From contig VWZL01003407.1 of assembly GCA_013396915.1 (NCBI GenBank), positions 129,845-193,844 of the forward strand: a stretch of 64,000 nt of DNA, given 5' to 3'. Both the position numbers and the translations under genes were made by a program. The notes beneath the pieces are model-generated. The model saw only the letters and a list, made by a program, of their open reading frames with translations. It did not search any database and was not told where the DNA came from. Origin of the DNA: Stercorarius parasiticus (lineage: Eukaryota > Chordata > Aves > Charadriiformes > Stercorariidae). Shown one piece after another: positions 28,301 through 38,200 of this stretch (position 1 is the first letter of the stretch; each line of letters opens with the position of its first letter).

Positions 28301-31300
28301 ACTCCAGAATCATGCAGAACCAAACGAACACAAATTTCACTGCAACGCTTTAACTGGGAGCGTTCATTAAATTTTTTGACGCACAAATTGTAATATGCCT
28401 TCTCATCACTTTTTTTTTTTTTTTTAAGTGCCATCTACATTACTAGGAGATCAATGCTGTACTGTTGTGTTTTCTTCGGGCATTCATGCTTTGGGAAAAA
28501 TAATAGAAAACTGAGAATATTCAACAAGAATACAGAAGAAAGATTACAGGACTGAAAAGCAGGCAGCACAGCTAAGTCCCACACTAAATTAATCCAGAGA
28601 AGTTCAGAATTCACAACATGTAAGAATGACTCCCCCCTTCAGGAAGAACTCTTATCTAGGAAAGAAATGTTACAAAACAAGTCATACACAAAGCTAAGTA
28701 GGCATAGGAACTACATACCTTTGAATACAGGGAAAAAAAACAACAACAACCAACAAACAACACTTCATTGTACAAAAAGTTGGGAAAAAACAACTTAGCA
28801 AAGTATTTCAAATGTTCCATTACACAAAGCTTCTCAATTTTAACTACTGCCTTAAGCTATTTCAGCCAAGAAGTCTTGGGTCTGAAACAGTCAATTATTC
28901 CTCTGACCTTGGCTAGAATGAGGAAACCCATTTTAATTGGCTGTTGATGCCTAACATGTTAAACTAAGTACTTATAACCATTCAGGTATGTGCCTTCAAT
29001 TTTTAGATGAGGAAATTGGCAGGAGTGAAAACAAATTAGGAAGGTCAGTAGCCATAAAGGGAGGAACAGGGATGAAGAAAACAGAGCTATTTCTGCCTAA
29101 TAAGGAGTGAAAAAAAAAAATCAAGTGACCATAAACAAATAAAATATTTGACTCTACCAGATGTGATCAGTTTAAACTTTCAGCAAAATTGAACACTCTC
29201 AGTGACAATAAAGACTACTTTCAATAGAAAGCTCAAGCATTAACATCACATATCTTTCTATAAAAGTATGGGGTTTATCCTGTTCATATGTTTCCTTATC
29301 TTCCTTTCCTTATCTTATCCTTCCAGAATTTCTCATCCTGAAAGCCAAGAATCAGGGAAAATAGATTTTTTCAGAGCATAAACAGACATAAGCAGGTATT
29401 CAAAACATTACCTTAAGTCATATCAGTACGTTTTTTTGAGGATGCCCCATGTATCTATTTGCAATTGGCCAATATGATTAATAAAACATGTTTTACTACT
29501 GGCTTAAAGAAAGTCATGATGAAATCTAATCTTTTAAACTGGAGTGGGAAACCTCTCTTGCAAAATCTTTTTCTGAAAATTAAGCTTCGCCTAAAGGAGA
29601 AAGGAAAAGGATGCAAATGGGGAGGGGCAGGGAATACAGGCAATAAGAAATGGTAAATATGCAAAAGGAAGTGTGGAAAAGACTTGCTGAATGGAAAAAT
29701 CTACCAAGATTTGATTACAAATAATTTCCACTGTAACATTAAAATAGAAAGTAGCAGCCCAGAAATAAAAGATAATTTTAGAAATCCTCTAAGGAATGAA
29801 AATGCAGTGAAGAAAAAGACAACACTGTTTGCTAGAAAACATTGTTAGTACCAGTCAGTACTAGAAAATAATCTTTTGTTTTCATTGTTCCTGTCACCAC
29901 CCAAATCATTTACATCACCAACTCTCACAAAGAATCCAAACAGAGGAAACAGCCTACCACGTCAGACAGCGTTTGCTAGTCTATTGGACTAACAGGAACT
30001 TTTCAGTATTGGAAATATGCCTTTTAAATGCAAGAGTTTTAATTACTAAGGATATACATTCCCCATAAGAACTGAAGCTGTCTTTCAAACATAGCTAAAA
30101 CATTTACTGAGGAGAAAAAAAACACCACCACAAGATCTCAGTTAACATTAAACACTGCTTTGCAAATCAGATCGCACAGTGGCCAGACTTTCCTTTCAGA
30201 AGTCCTCAATGGCCACATTTGCTGAACAACTTCAGCAAGAAAGTTCTTGTTCAAACTTTGGGAAATGAGCCAGTAAGGTTCTCTGACACTGCATTCTCCA
30301 AATTGTATCTGTCAAAACAATCCTTTAATTTAGTCACATAAATGAAACAACTGTGTAATTTAGAAAACAGATTTCTGGTGTTTCCAACTGCTGAACAAAA
30401 CTTTTCCCATCCTACCTTGAAAACTGTCAAGACCACAGTATTATTTGGTTGTAACTTTTACGTGAAATATTCGAACATGTATTAGATATGGCAGTTTAGT
30501 ATTAGACTTTTATGAACCAGTTATACAATAATATATTTTTGTATAATCTATTGTATTCTGTCAATAAATAATTTCAACCAAAAATCAAGATTTCAAAGGC
30601 CCTCTAAGTTTTCATTTCACAATAAAAACAAACGTTACTGCAACACCATCACAGCATTTGTGACCATTCGCAATTCCTCCTGCATGGCGGGGAGTGGGGG
30701 GAGAAACCAGTAACTATGAGTTCCATAACATGGAAGAATCACTTCATAACACAAACGCCAAATTTCTAAAATAACCAGGAACACTGTTTTCCTCAGAGGG
30801 AAAAATAAAACAGTGGCAGCTGCACCCCCCAGAAACAAAACTGCCTGAAAATTTTACTCAAATGTTAACACTTGCAGCTCACTTGTAAATGGAATTAGGT
30901 TCATCCTGTAAAGGCCCACAATTCTATGACCACACTGAACTTTCACAGAAAGTATCGGTTTCTCAGTGTGCCTTGACAGTACCCTTTCTTTCAAAAGCAG
31001 ATTAAAATTAATGGATATGAAGCAATCATTTGTAGCTCTAGAACACAGAAAGTCACATGTTTGGGGGTGTTTGCATACATGCACCTCCACACCCCTATTC
31101 AATTAAGAGAAAGCATAAAAGGATACATTTTATAACATAAGCAGTAAAGGCTGAAGGACCACAGTAAAACTAAAACCCTGTGTTTTTCACACTTGAAGTG
31201 GGCATGACAACACTAATTTGCTTGTGGCATTCCTAAATTCAAGGGAGGGATTTAAGAATATAAATGAAAAAAAACCCTAATCCTATTTTCTTGAAAGGGT

Positions 31301-32916
31301 TAAGAGCCCTAAACCATGATCCAAAAACGGGCTTACTGAGAAAATGTGTTCAAAATACTGCAAATAGGATTACAGTTTACCTTGCAACAGTATTGAATCA
31401 TTTTAATGTCTCTAACAACCAGCCCAACAGAGGCTTCATTACAGCTAGCAAAACCTCTGGAATTCCAAGATTGTAAGGGATAGTTCAACTGAAAAGGTAA
31501 TACTCCCTTTCAGCAGAAACTGTCCCAAAGCAGTTCTAGGCTTCCCAAAATCATTTTTTTTTATGAGTGTGACTCTGGGATATTAGAATACAAAGCAAGA
31601 TGAATCACCTATCACAGAAAAATAAACAAATTAACTGAAAATATTAACAGCCGAAAGAACTTATAATTTAAGATGATCCTCCACTCCCCTAGGCCTGAAC
31701 CTTAAGACTGCCAAAGACACCTTTATTCACATAGAAATACCAAATGGTAAAAATAAGCTCTTCTTCAAGACACTATTCTAACAGTTTTGTCATCTTGCCA
31801 GAAATACAGGTCATCTCCAACCAAGGCCAAAGCAGTTTCCTTTATGACAGTCAGCAGAACAACCATATGAAACAAAGTTTTATTACCCACAAGATCCTCA
31901 AAGTTTGCAAAAAAAGTGCTATAGCCAATCACAAAGAAGTCATAGAAGCATGTAACCCTTCCGTAAAAGTGGTAACTAGGTAACCTCAACAATTCTGATT
32001 AGGAACATCAAAGCAAGGCATGTGTTGGCAGGATTGAGGCTTACATTAAAGGAGATGCACACAACTCCTAAACTACTGGGCTCTTACTCTATTTGCATTA
32101 AAAATAGGATAGAAGCATGTTTTTGATAGAAAGTCTTTAGACAGTCACAATAAGATGTACTGATTACTACAGCTGTTAGCATACTCTTCTACTATATATT
32201 CTGCTATCATAAACAATGCAAATCGACTTTGAAATGAAAGGAACCTCCTCTAGGCTTACCCTGTCATTCCCTTTCCCCTAGGCATCCCCAGCACCTCCTG
32301 GCCTTCGTTTACAAGTTTAAAAGCATCTGCATTTAGGAATCGAGTTGGACACGCAGCATGACTTTAATTAAGGCCAGCACGAATTTGAAGTGCAAGTTAC
32401 TCTAGAAAAATAACTCTTCCCTTGACAAACTGGTCGAGGTCAGAATTATTTTCTTCTCCTCGTTCTCCCCCACCCCCACTATGTTTTAGGTCCGAAAAGC
32501 ACCAAGCACAGCAGCGTCCCAGACCCCACGCTACAGCCAACCAAACACAACTGTGAGTCAAAAGGACCCAGACCCTTGCCCCGACACGTCCTGTTGCCCA
32601 AGACAGCGACCCAGAAAAGAAGCACCAAGAGCCAACACAGAAAACCTCCTGCTTTATGCGTCACCCCCACCCGGCAGCTTCGGCCACCTGAAGGAAAGGC
32701 AGAAGCACCCGCTCACCCGGGAAAGCGGGGCTACAGGAAGCCTCCAAGGGAAAAGCGACACCGGGCAAGCCTCAGAGACCACATCCAGGGAACCGGCCCC
32801 ACCGCTCCCCGCCCACCCCCTTCTCCAGCTCCACCACCCAGGCGCTCACCTTGCAGGTAATCCGCCTCGAAACGCCGCCTGGTCTCGCTTATCAACGCGG
32901 CCTTGTCCTGCCGTTG
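4258..32916 (-). CDS. MOSPD2: MOSPD2, motile sperm domain-containing protein 2 (partial, nine exons)
   Basis: MOSPD2 is a tail-anchored ER protein. Its cytosolic CRAL-TRIO domain is followed by an MSP domain that binds FFAT motifs and tethers the ER to other organelles and lipid droplets. Exons in transcription order are 32916-32850, 23938-23783, 22966-22880, 20439-20285, 15086-15026, 13795-13757, 12752-12628, 7408-7238 and 4370-4258. All have GT-AG borders and their phases join without a break, giving 974 nt (324 codons plus 2 nt). Recognisable stretches include ISETRRRFEADY, DKSDKYDSRDVERLQQDD, LHGYDKEG, KKKLVAFWLEHYAKR, FVRFIINCF, AAFKIVKGWLGP, EYLPPHMGGT and FKGPLLHIS. These align almost residue for residue with human MOSPD2 as I remember it. 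The CRAL-TRIO domain spans roughly the 20439-12628 exons. The MSP domain and membrane anchor are absent and should lie left of position 1. The start codon is unresolved. Confidence 0.95.
4371..7237. other. MOSPD2 intron 9
   Basis: About 2.9 kb of AT-rich sequence with T runs (6339-6351). No exon, repeat family or RNA gene was recognised. Confidence 0.75.
7238..7408 (-). CDS. MOSPD2: MOSPD2 exon 9 (acidic linker)
   Basis: The exon is 171 nt (57 codons, phase 0 at both ends). The acceptor is TGTCTTAG and the donor AAAAAG/GTATCT. It begins DSFKYSYPPLVDDDFQTPLC and continues into the acidic stretch SEDEPESKEEIDADTKETG, then a Q/N-rich end. The first half matches my memory of human MOSPD2 almost exactly; the second half diverges, as expected of a disordered linker between CRAL-TRIO and MSP. 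Confidence 0.94.
7409..12627. other. MOSPD2 intron 8
   Basis: About 5.2 kb. The flanking exons join directly (HMGGT-DSFKYSYPP), so no coding exon is missing. Contains A-rich tracts near 7870-7915 and 10531-10575. No dispersed repeat was recognised. Confidence 0.75.
12628..12752 (-). CDS. MOSPD2: MOSPD2 exon 8 (end of CRAL-TRIO)
   Basis: The exon is 125 nt. The acceptor is a T-run ending in TTTAAAG; the donor is ACT/GTAAGT. It encodes AAFKIVKGWLGPDAISMLKF, then TNKSDVQEYISGEYLPPHMG and GT. The EYLPPHMGG end is the standard C-terminal border of CRAL-TRIO domains. Ends in phase 0. Confidence 0.95.
12753..15025. other. MOSPD2 introns 7 and 6
   Basis: Introns 12753-13756 and 13796-15025 flank the 39-nt exon 7. 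An 11-bp tandem motif based on GTTAATAAAC repeats about 2.6 times at 14018-14046. Otherwise nothing was recognised. Confidence 0.75.
13757..13795 (-). CDS. MOSPD2: MOSPD2 exon 7 (39-nt microexon-sized CRAL-TRIO exon)
   Basis: The exon is only 39 nt, between acceptor TTTTCAG and donor AATG/GTGAGT. It encodes KIVIFEMPWIMN, the beta strand following YYP in the CRAL-TRIO domain. The junction codon with exon 6 makes T where I remember S in human. Phase is 1 on both sides, so skipping would remove 13 residues in frame. Confidence 0.92.
15026..15086 (-). CDS. MOSPD2: MOSPD2 exon 6 (CRAL-TRIO)
   Basis: The exon is 61 nt, with acceptor TTTTGTTTTAG and donor CTCA/GTAAGT. It encodes DLDFVRFIINCFTDYYPNFL, the helix that in CRAL-TRIO proteins runs into the conserved YYP motif. 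Starts in phase 0 and ends in phase 1. Confidence 0.94.
15087..20284. other. MOSPD2 intron 5
   Basis: About 5.2 kb of AT-rich sequence between exons that join directly (GISHI-DLDFVRF). An A-run lies near 17328-17343. No exon, CR1 or RNA gene was recognised. Confidence 0.75.
20285..20439 (-). CDS. MOSPD2: MOSPD2 exon 5 (CRAL-TRIO)
   Basis: The exon is 155 nt. The acceptor CTCACAAG has a short pyrimidine tract; the donor is ATA/GTAAGT. It encodes FWFRVKHHIRDPKQQ, then LEKKKLVAFWLEHYAKRDHG and KPLTVVFDMAETGISHI. The KPLTVVFD beta strand followed by a DxxETG turn is typical of the lipid-pocket core of CRAL-TRIO domains. It ends in phase 0. Confidence 0.94.
20440..23782. other. MOSPD2 introns 4 and 3
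   Basis: Introns 20440-22879 and 22967-23782. A strongly T-rich low-complexity stretch lies at 23398-23471 with a C-run inside it, and another T-run near 23618-23634. Nothing else was recognised. Confidence 0.75.
22880..22966 (-). CDS. MOSPD2: MOSPD2 exon 4
   Basis: The exon is 87 nt, with acceptor TCTTTGCAG and donor TTAT/GTAAGT. It reads DLTESVLPKWLFENG followed by SLFLHGYDKEGYKLF. This is the entry to the CRAL-TRIO domain, equivalent to the human segment ending in LHGYDKEGNKLF. Phase is 1 on both sides. Confidence 0.93.
23783..23938 (-). CDS. MOSPD2: MOSPD2 exon 3
   Basis: The exon is 156 nt. The acceptor is TTTGCTAG and the donor AATG/GTAAGC. The translation contains DKSDKYDSRDVERLQQDD, WRHDVVDDTLKMIDES and FQWRKEYTVN. 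This is the helical region before the CRAL-TRIO fold, and nearly every position matches the remembered human sequence. Phase is 1 on both sides. Confidence 0.95.
23939..32849. other. MOSPD2 intron 2 (8.9 kb)
   Basis: This is the largest intron in the visible gene, carrying one old CR1 end (25715-25825). The reading frame LQ-DKSDKYD joins directly across it, so no coding exon is hidden. A pyrimidine-rich stretch lies at 25240-25470. GC content rises from about 32.5 kb into the CpG island. Confidence 0.75.
25715..25825 (-). repeat. CR1 3'-end fragment (old, diverged)
   Basis: AGAATCATAGAAAATTAACATTGGA, given here in part as AGAATCATAGAAAATT, is followed by a diverged GGTCAAGTCAGTCCTAACTC segment and GGCTAACTTCCAAGGTTCG. 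This follows the CR1 3'-end order (AATCATAGAAT, AGGACCT, GAGTCCAACC, CAGGGCTAACTT) on the reverse strand. It lies in the long intron between MOSPD2 exons 2 and 3. Confidence 0.7.
32850..32916 (-). CDS. MOSPD2: MOSPD2 exon 2 (first exon with recognisable coding sequence)
   Basis: The exon is 67 nt. It begins after a strong pyrimidine tract ending in CTCAG and ends at CTGCAAG before donor GTGAGC. It reads QRQDKAALISETRRRFEADY then LQ and one extra nucleotide. Human MOSPD2 starts with about nine residues and then KAKLISETRRRFEAEY, so only the very N-terminus is missing here. The 3' phase is 1 and joins the exon at 23938 to make LQ-DKSDKYD. No ATG lies inside this exon. Confidence 0.93.
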
Positions 32917-32993
32917 CTGAGAGGAAACAAGAAACGGGAGACGAGTGAAAGGAAAGGACAAGGCCAGAGCCCGAGACGGCTCCGGCCCCTCAC

Positions 32994-33176
32994 CTGAACG
33001 GCGGGCCCGGCCACCCCCACCGCCCGACCCCAGGCCACTGCCGGGGGCAGCTGGCGAGAGGAAGGAAGGAGGGAGGGAGGGCNAAAGGGGCGGAGCCCAG
33101 CGGGGATGGAGGCGCCACGTGACCCTGGCGGAGGGCGGGGCCGCAAGCACCGAGCGGGAGGCGCCGGCGCCGCCAA
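32994..33176 (-). other. MOSPD2: Candidate first exon of MOSPD2, 5' limit uncertain
   Basis: A consensus donor, TTCAG/GTGAGG, lies at 32994/32993 and faces the exon 2 acceptor across a 77-nt intron. The frame that joins exon 2 stays open upstream from 32994 to at least 33176 (61 codons) but has no ATG. The only minus-strand ATG in the nearby region is at 33247-33245, in another frame. Base 33083 is N. This is probably mostly 5' UTR, or its sequence is incomplete here. Only the donor is well supported; the 5' end shown is just the limit of the open frame. Confidence 0.4.
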
Positions 33177-33273
33177 CCGGCTCGAGGCCCCGCCCCTTTC
33201 CCCGGGCTCCCGTCCCTGGCCCCGCCCCCGCCCTTCCCTCCCGTCATGCTCCCTGCGGCGGGAGTTTCGGAGT

Positions 33274-33286
33274 GCGCGCGCGCGCG
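33274..33286. repeat. Alternating GC tract in the CpG island
   Basis: Thirteen bases of alternating G and C lie just before the presumed FANCB first exon. Such a tract can adopt Z-DNA and overlaps the NRF1-like core (GCGC repeats). Confidence 0.7.
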
Positions 33287-33289
33287 TCC

Positions 33290-33352
33290 TTTGCTCACTT
33301 CCTTTCTTCCCCCCCTCTCCCGTCCTGGAGTCTAGCCGGCCTTGGGAGCCTG
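33290..33352 (+). other. FANCB: FANCB non-coding exon 1 (3' end defined, start estimated)
   Basis: The donor GAGCCTG/GTAAGG lies just downstream of the GC tract. It matches the need for a non-coding first exon before the acceptor at 34244. The sequence before it is pyrimidine-rich (CACTTCCTTTCTTCCCCCC). The transcription start is not determined, so the left coordinate is an estimate. The intron to 34244 is about 0.9 kb. Confidence 0.55.
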
Positions 33353-34244
33353 GTAAGGCCTCGCTGGTACGGAGCCTGCTGTCTCTGTTTCCCTCCAGGC
33401 TGGTGCTCTCCGTAGGAGCTTGCGCGGCCTCCGCTGTGCGGGGTGGGGAGGGCGTTAACGGCTGTCAGCGGCTTTGGGTGGGGGAAGCCAGGCCGGGGCC
33501 CGCTGCCGCCTCAGCCTTTGGGCTGCCGCCGGCGCGAGGAAAGGGGCGGTGAGGCCTGGGCGCAGCTGCCCGAGCCCCCTCAGCTGCCCGGGCCCCCTTA
33601 GGCGGCGGAGTGAGGCTGCCCTGCCGGGGCGTCTGAGCCAGGCGAGGGGCCTCGCTCCCTACCCCGAAAGTTGGGTAGTGAAACTTGGTGAGGCGGCTGC
33701 GGTTCGCTCTGAGTCCCTGGGGACTTGTCTGGGGGAGGGAGGGAGCCTTCTTGGCGGCAAAAATGACTGGTCTCTTCTTCAGAGAACTTTCTCCCCAAGG
33801 AGGCTTTATAATTTTAACCAAGAGTGAATTATATTTATTAATAAAACCTTCACCTGAGTGAAGGCTCTTAAATTTGAGAATTCAAAGCACTGTTGCTTTC
33901 CAATCCGCTCAGTATATTTGTGGAGCTGGCACCTTGAATTCAGTCACACAAACAGTGTGTGTATGATTTGATTTGGTTTCTTTCAATTTATGTTATGATG
34001 TGTAGCTATTGATGAGCTAGCATTGAATAAATCCTAGAATACCTTTCTGAAATGTTTCTGTTAGTTACTTAAATCTCTCAGTACAAAATTGCTTAACTTC
34101 ACTTTTAATCTGTGAGGTCAAAGCATATACTGGCCTCATTCTCAAATTAGTCCATGTCACCGCTTTGCAATGTATCGTTATTCTTAAGGATCAGTTCAGC
34201 TAGTCACAAAATGATTTAATTTTTTTTCTTGTTCACTTTTGTAG

Positions 34245-34325
34245 ATGAAAAATGCCCAGATAGGTTAAAAACTCCACAGAGAAATAATCCTGACAAAAAT
34301 GGAGATGCATACAGTTTTCTTGTAG
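34245..34325 (+). promoter_or_regulatory. FANCB: Three upstream ORFs in the FANCB leader
   Basis: Exon 2 leader contains ATG at 34245 (7 codons, stop 34266-34268), ATG at 34252 (3 codons, stop 34261-34263) and ATG at 34299 (8 codons with a second in-frame ATG at 34305, stop 34323-34325). All terminate before the main ATG at 34346. They could reduce and regulate translation through reinitiation. They depend on the acceptor at 34244 being used. Confidence 0.6.
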
Positions 34326-35281
34326 AGGAACATACATAAACAAAGATGCTTCTAGGTGAGCAAGAACAATTCTTGTCCTACAATGGTGAAGTCCTTATAT
34401 TTCAGCTGTCAAAAACAAAACTTGTGGAGGGAGCAGCTGATAAAACCATGAATTTATGTGTCAGAAGAATGGTATTCAACAGTGACACTAAGATGTTCGT
34501 TCAGAAGTCTTCTGGAGTATTCAGCATGCGTGCCAGTCACTTAAAAATTGAAATAATTTGTTGTAGCTGTGCAACAGATTCCAGAACAGGGATTATTCTT
34601 CCCTGCATTTTGATGAAAAAGAAAAAACGGAACAATGTTGTCAAATACATTTTATTGTTGCTTCACAGTTCAAATCAATTTGAGCAGTCCTTTCATTTTA
34701 AATTGGATTATGAGCTGAAAGAAGACATCACGTTGTTTACTGGCCCTTCAGTCTTGTGGAGGCATGCCAACAAGCTGTTCTACATCTCTTCTGACACCCA
34801 CGCAGTTCTAAGTGCTCCTATTCAGCTTTCTTCTGTTGTGTGGACAGGTGAAATTGAGGAGGAAGGCACTGTTGTCTTAGGGACAGGAACTGCTTGTCTG
34901 CCAGAGAGTGAAGATGAGGATGAATTTTCCACTTCAGACAGAGCCATCTGGGGTAGCGAGTTCTTTGGATACGCAATTGAAACACAAAAAATGCTAACTG
35001 GTACATGCTTCATGCCTCATGCTTACAGCAGAGTGGTATCTTCTGTCTACGTCTGCAAGAACGAAATGTTGAAAAAACAGCTCCGAATATCACTTGTTGC
35101 CATAACCCACAAGAATCAGCTTATTTGGTTCCAAGATGGTCTCCCTAAAGGTGTTTGTGAGCTTCCTTATGAGAAACCATGGTCAGTAAAAACAGCTGTA
35201 ACCAGTAGCAATGATTTGCTATTTATTGTGTCTTTTGCTGCCGGAAATATCTGTGTTGTACAGAGGAGAGACAGCTTACAG
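34245..35281 (+). CDS. FANCB: FANCB exon 2 (start codon and large first coding exon; CDS from 34346)
   Basis: The acceptor CACTTTTGTAG ends at 34244 and the donor TTACAG/GTATTT starts at 35282. The first 101 nt are leader with three short upstream ORFs. The main ATG at 34346 has A at -3 and gives MLLGEQEQFLSYNGEVLIF, which aligns with the human start a few residues shorter. The coding part is 312 codons, phase 0. The frame would run 18 codons into the intron before a stop, so failure to splice gives a truncated product. Confidence 0.93.
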
Positions 35282-38200
35282 GTATTTTTGGCTTTAAATA
35301 GCTCCCTTTTATTTCTGTATCTTTTTTTTGCATAGATTGTCTTCTTGGAAATTTCTGCAATTGAAAAGCTACATGTCTTAAGTTCTATAGATTTTGTTGT
35401 TGGTTCTGTTAAAATAACCTGTCTGAAGTATGAGATTGTTTTGCTTTCATTGCTTGCTTATATATCTGAAAATAAACCCTGGGTTCTATTATTTAATAAT
35501 ACATTTTATGAATCTGAGCCAAAGCTTCTGTTGCTAATTGAAAGCTTCCATAGTATGAGAACTTGAAATTGTAAGAAAGTTATGAGTGTGCCTACGTAAT
35601 TTGTGTTAAAGTAAATTGCTATCATTGCAAAGCATAAACTTCTCATTGGAATTTAAAAGCCTTTTGAGTCTCCCTTCATAGTAACAAAAAGTATGGTTTC
35701 ATGAAAATGACAAGAAGAGGCCTTGCTTTTGTTTCCTAAAGTCAGGAGAGAAAAAGTTAACTGCTAGTGTTTTGTAATACTCTGTAAAAAAGACGTACAT
35801 AACTCAGGTAATGAAAGTTTGTCCTATTCAGTCATCGGTTTTTCAAACATATTTAGGTGTGCAATGCAACAAATATATTTCTGAATGTCAAAGGTACAAT
35901 GTCTTTAACAGATCTGCAGGTATTGCTTGTTCTAAAAAAATGTTACAGCATTCAGCTATTCATCTGTTTGAGTACAGTGAAAAATTGTTGTCATCTCTGC
36001 AACCTGTATTCTGGAAAGCGATCTTTAAAGAGAAATGGCTAATTTTCCCCAGAGTTACATAGGCTCTAAATGATGGAATAAGAGTGAGAGCTTGAACCTT
36101 CTTAAAATACTGTATTCCACACACCTGAATAGGCTGCCTCTTTATGAAAAGCAAGCTTCACCAAAATGAAATCTCAAATCCAAGATTTATTCAAATATAT
36201 GTATTTTAAAACCTCTTCTACTGTAGGTGGCTTCCAAATGGCAAAACGTAAAGTCTGTTCTGGTGGATGATTTTGTTGGCACTGGAAGTGAGCAACTGTT
36301 ACTGCTTTTTAAGGAAGACTCCAATACAGACGTGTTAAGTGCATTCAAAATAACAGATCTTGGAGAGGTCAACTATGCAGTAAGTTCAGCTTCCCTTTTC
36401 TCAGCTACTCAGCCTGTACTTACTAAATTAAGAAAGCCTCAACAAATCATTAAAGTATCGGTGCAAAGTGAAATTGGATGTGTGCTGTGAAATGCCCTGA
36501 AGTTTGAATACAATATTCCCTGCTGTAATCATAAAATAAGTTATCTGAAGAGATTATTCTACTTCCTTGATAATATCAACATTCTATTCAGAAATTAAAC
36601 AAACGCGGTTGAAAATGCCTCACGTATGTAGCAGGTTTGCTACAATGCTTACCTTTTGGCTAATAACTCTTAATTAGTGCTTGTTAATTATCTTCTGATA
36701 ATTGGGTCTTTCCATTATGTGCTATCAAGCTCTAATTGCTTTCAGAAGATAAGATTTTTCTTTTAAAATGCATACTGTGATTCTGCTGGTTTTCTGTATA
36801 TTCCCCCAGATTTTTATAATGCTGTACCTTACTTTCACATTTTTAATTAATTCAGGGGTTTGTTTTGGTTTGTTTTGTTTTTTTATTTTTTAGAGTGGTA
36901 TTAATTATAAACATGATGTCCCTTCTGCAGAAGGATTGCAAGAGAATGGTTTGCTTACTGTCAAAGCCCTTGAAACAAGATTACAGGTTTGTACTCACTA
37001 GTTCTACTTTCTTATTTTCTCCAAATTACTTTTCTGTATCATTACATTATCTAAACGGTGAGGTTAATGATACTGGTTTTATTGGATAAATGGTTCACGG
37101 AGAAGACAACATTGTTAAGTATCCATTCTCCAATCAGTGGTAGTCTGTGTTTCAGTTCTCTCAGTTGTTACAAATGCATTTGGGTAGTTGGAAGGGTCTT
37201 AGTTAGTTTCAATTAAAACTTTGAGATAATGCTGAAGCTATGCTATCAAAGCTTCAAACAGTTATTTTACTTATGGATGTTTAAATACCAGTTTAATAAA
37301 ATTAGAATGTTTATTTCTTTTGCTCCACATTATCTACTTTGAGATAGTGGTTTCCAGTGAGTGCTTATGAGTGGCAGTTAATCCTGAAAATAAAGAAGAG
37401 CATTATGGTCTGTTTCTTTAGCCACGGACTTCAATCAAGTTAGCTTTTACCGTTTGCCCAAATTAGTGACCATGGCTATTTCACTACCTGCTGATGTTTT
37501 TCCTCCTTTTACTAGCAGTTTTTTAAGGATAATTTTACAAAGTACAGTAGGTGAAGCTAAAATGTATCCTTCTCTTAATTAGCACCATTTATAAAAACAA
37601 GCTGGGGGAAACTTGCCAGAATCCAAGTAGTAAACACCCAGCATAGTCTCCAAGATATTCGTTTGCAGTATTGTGCACATTGGCTTATACCAAATGGGTA
37701 ATTATTGACAAAATAGGAAGATTATTTAAAAAAAAAAAGCTTTAGGAGAAAACAAATCTCAAATTGAGTCATTATTCCCGTCATTTGAGAATTAGTGGAA
37801 ACTTAAGTATCATATTGCGGCAGTTTTCTCTCCAGCCTTTAAAAATGGAGCAAATTAACTGGCAAAAGTTTAGTACTGGAAGAAAAGGAGGACTATGACC
37901 CATTAGGAAAAGACTGAAAAAGTCTTGTTCTGATTTCTAGTTCTAATTACAAAAGAGATATTATACATCTTCTAAAAGATAAAAGCTGTTGTTTGGAGAA
38001 CACTGGACAATAGTTCTTTTTTTCCTTCCTGCAAGGCACAAGAAAGTAGAAGCTGGATTAATTTTGAGGACCTCTTGACGTCTCTTCCAACCCTGCATTT
38101 TTACGGTTCTTCAGTTTGCATATTAGAGGCCTATTGGCTTTTACATGCAGAAGTGCAAGCTTCCTTCCAAATGCATTTATTTTCCCGTTTCTGGATGCTT

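Larger units (their letters stand above)
32680..33740. promoter_or_regulatory. CpG island and probable bidirectional MOSPD2/FANCB promoter
   Basis: Base composition changes sharply from AT-rich introns to dense CpG over about 1 kb. It contains GC boxes (for example 33087-33093, 33133-33140, 33188-33196 and 33221-33233) and an alternating GC tract at 33274-33286, resembling an NRF1-type element. There is no obvious TATA box. The MOSPD2 donor at 32994 (minus) and the FANCB donor at 33352 (plus) point outwards from the island, so two divergent transcripts should start within about 350 bp. Limits are estimated by eye. Confidence 0.8.

Noticed and set aside
32553..33827. Many overlapping open frames of 90-156 codons on both strands
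   Set aside because: They are artefacts of the CpG island, where stops are rare; several start at TTG or GTG. Only the short MOSPD2 exon 2 within them is supported.
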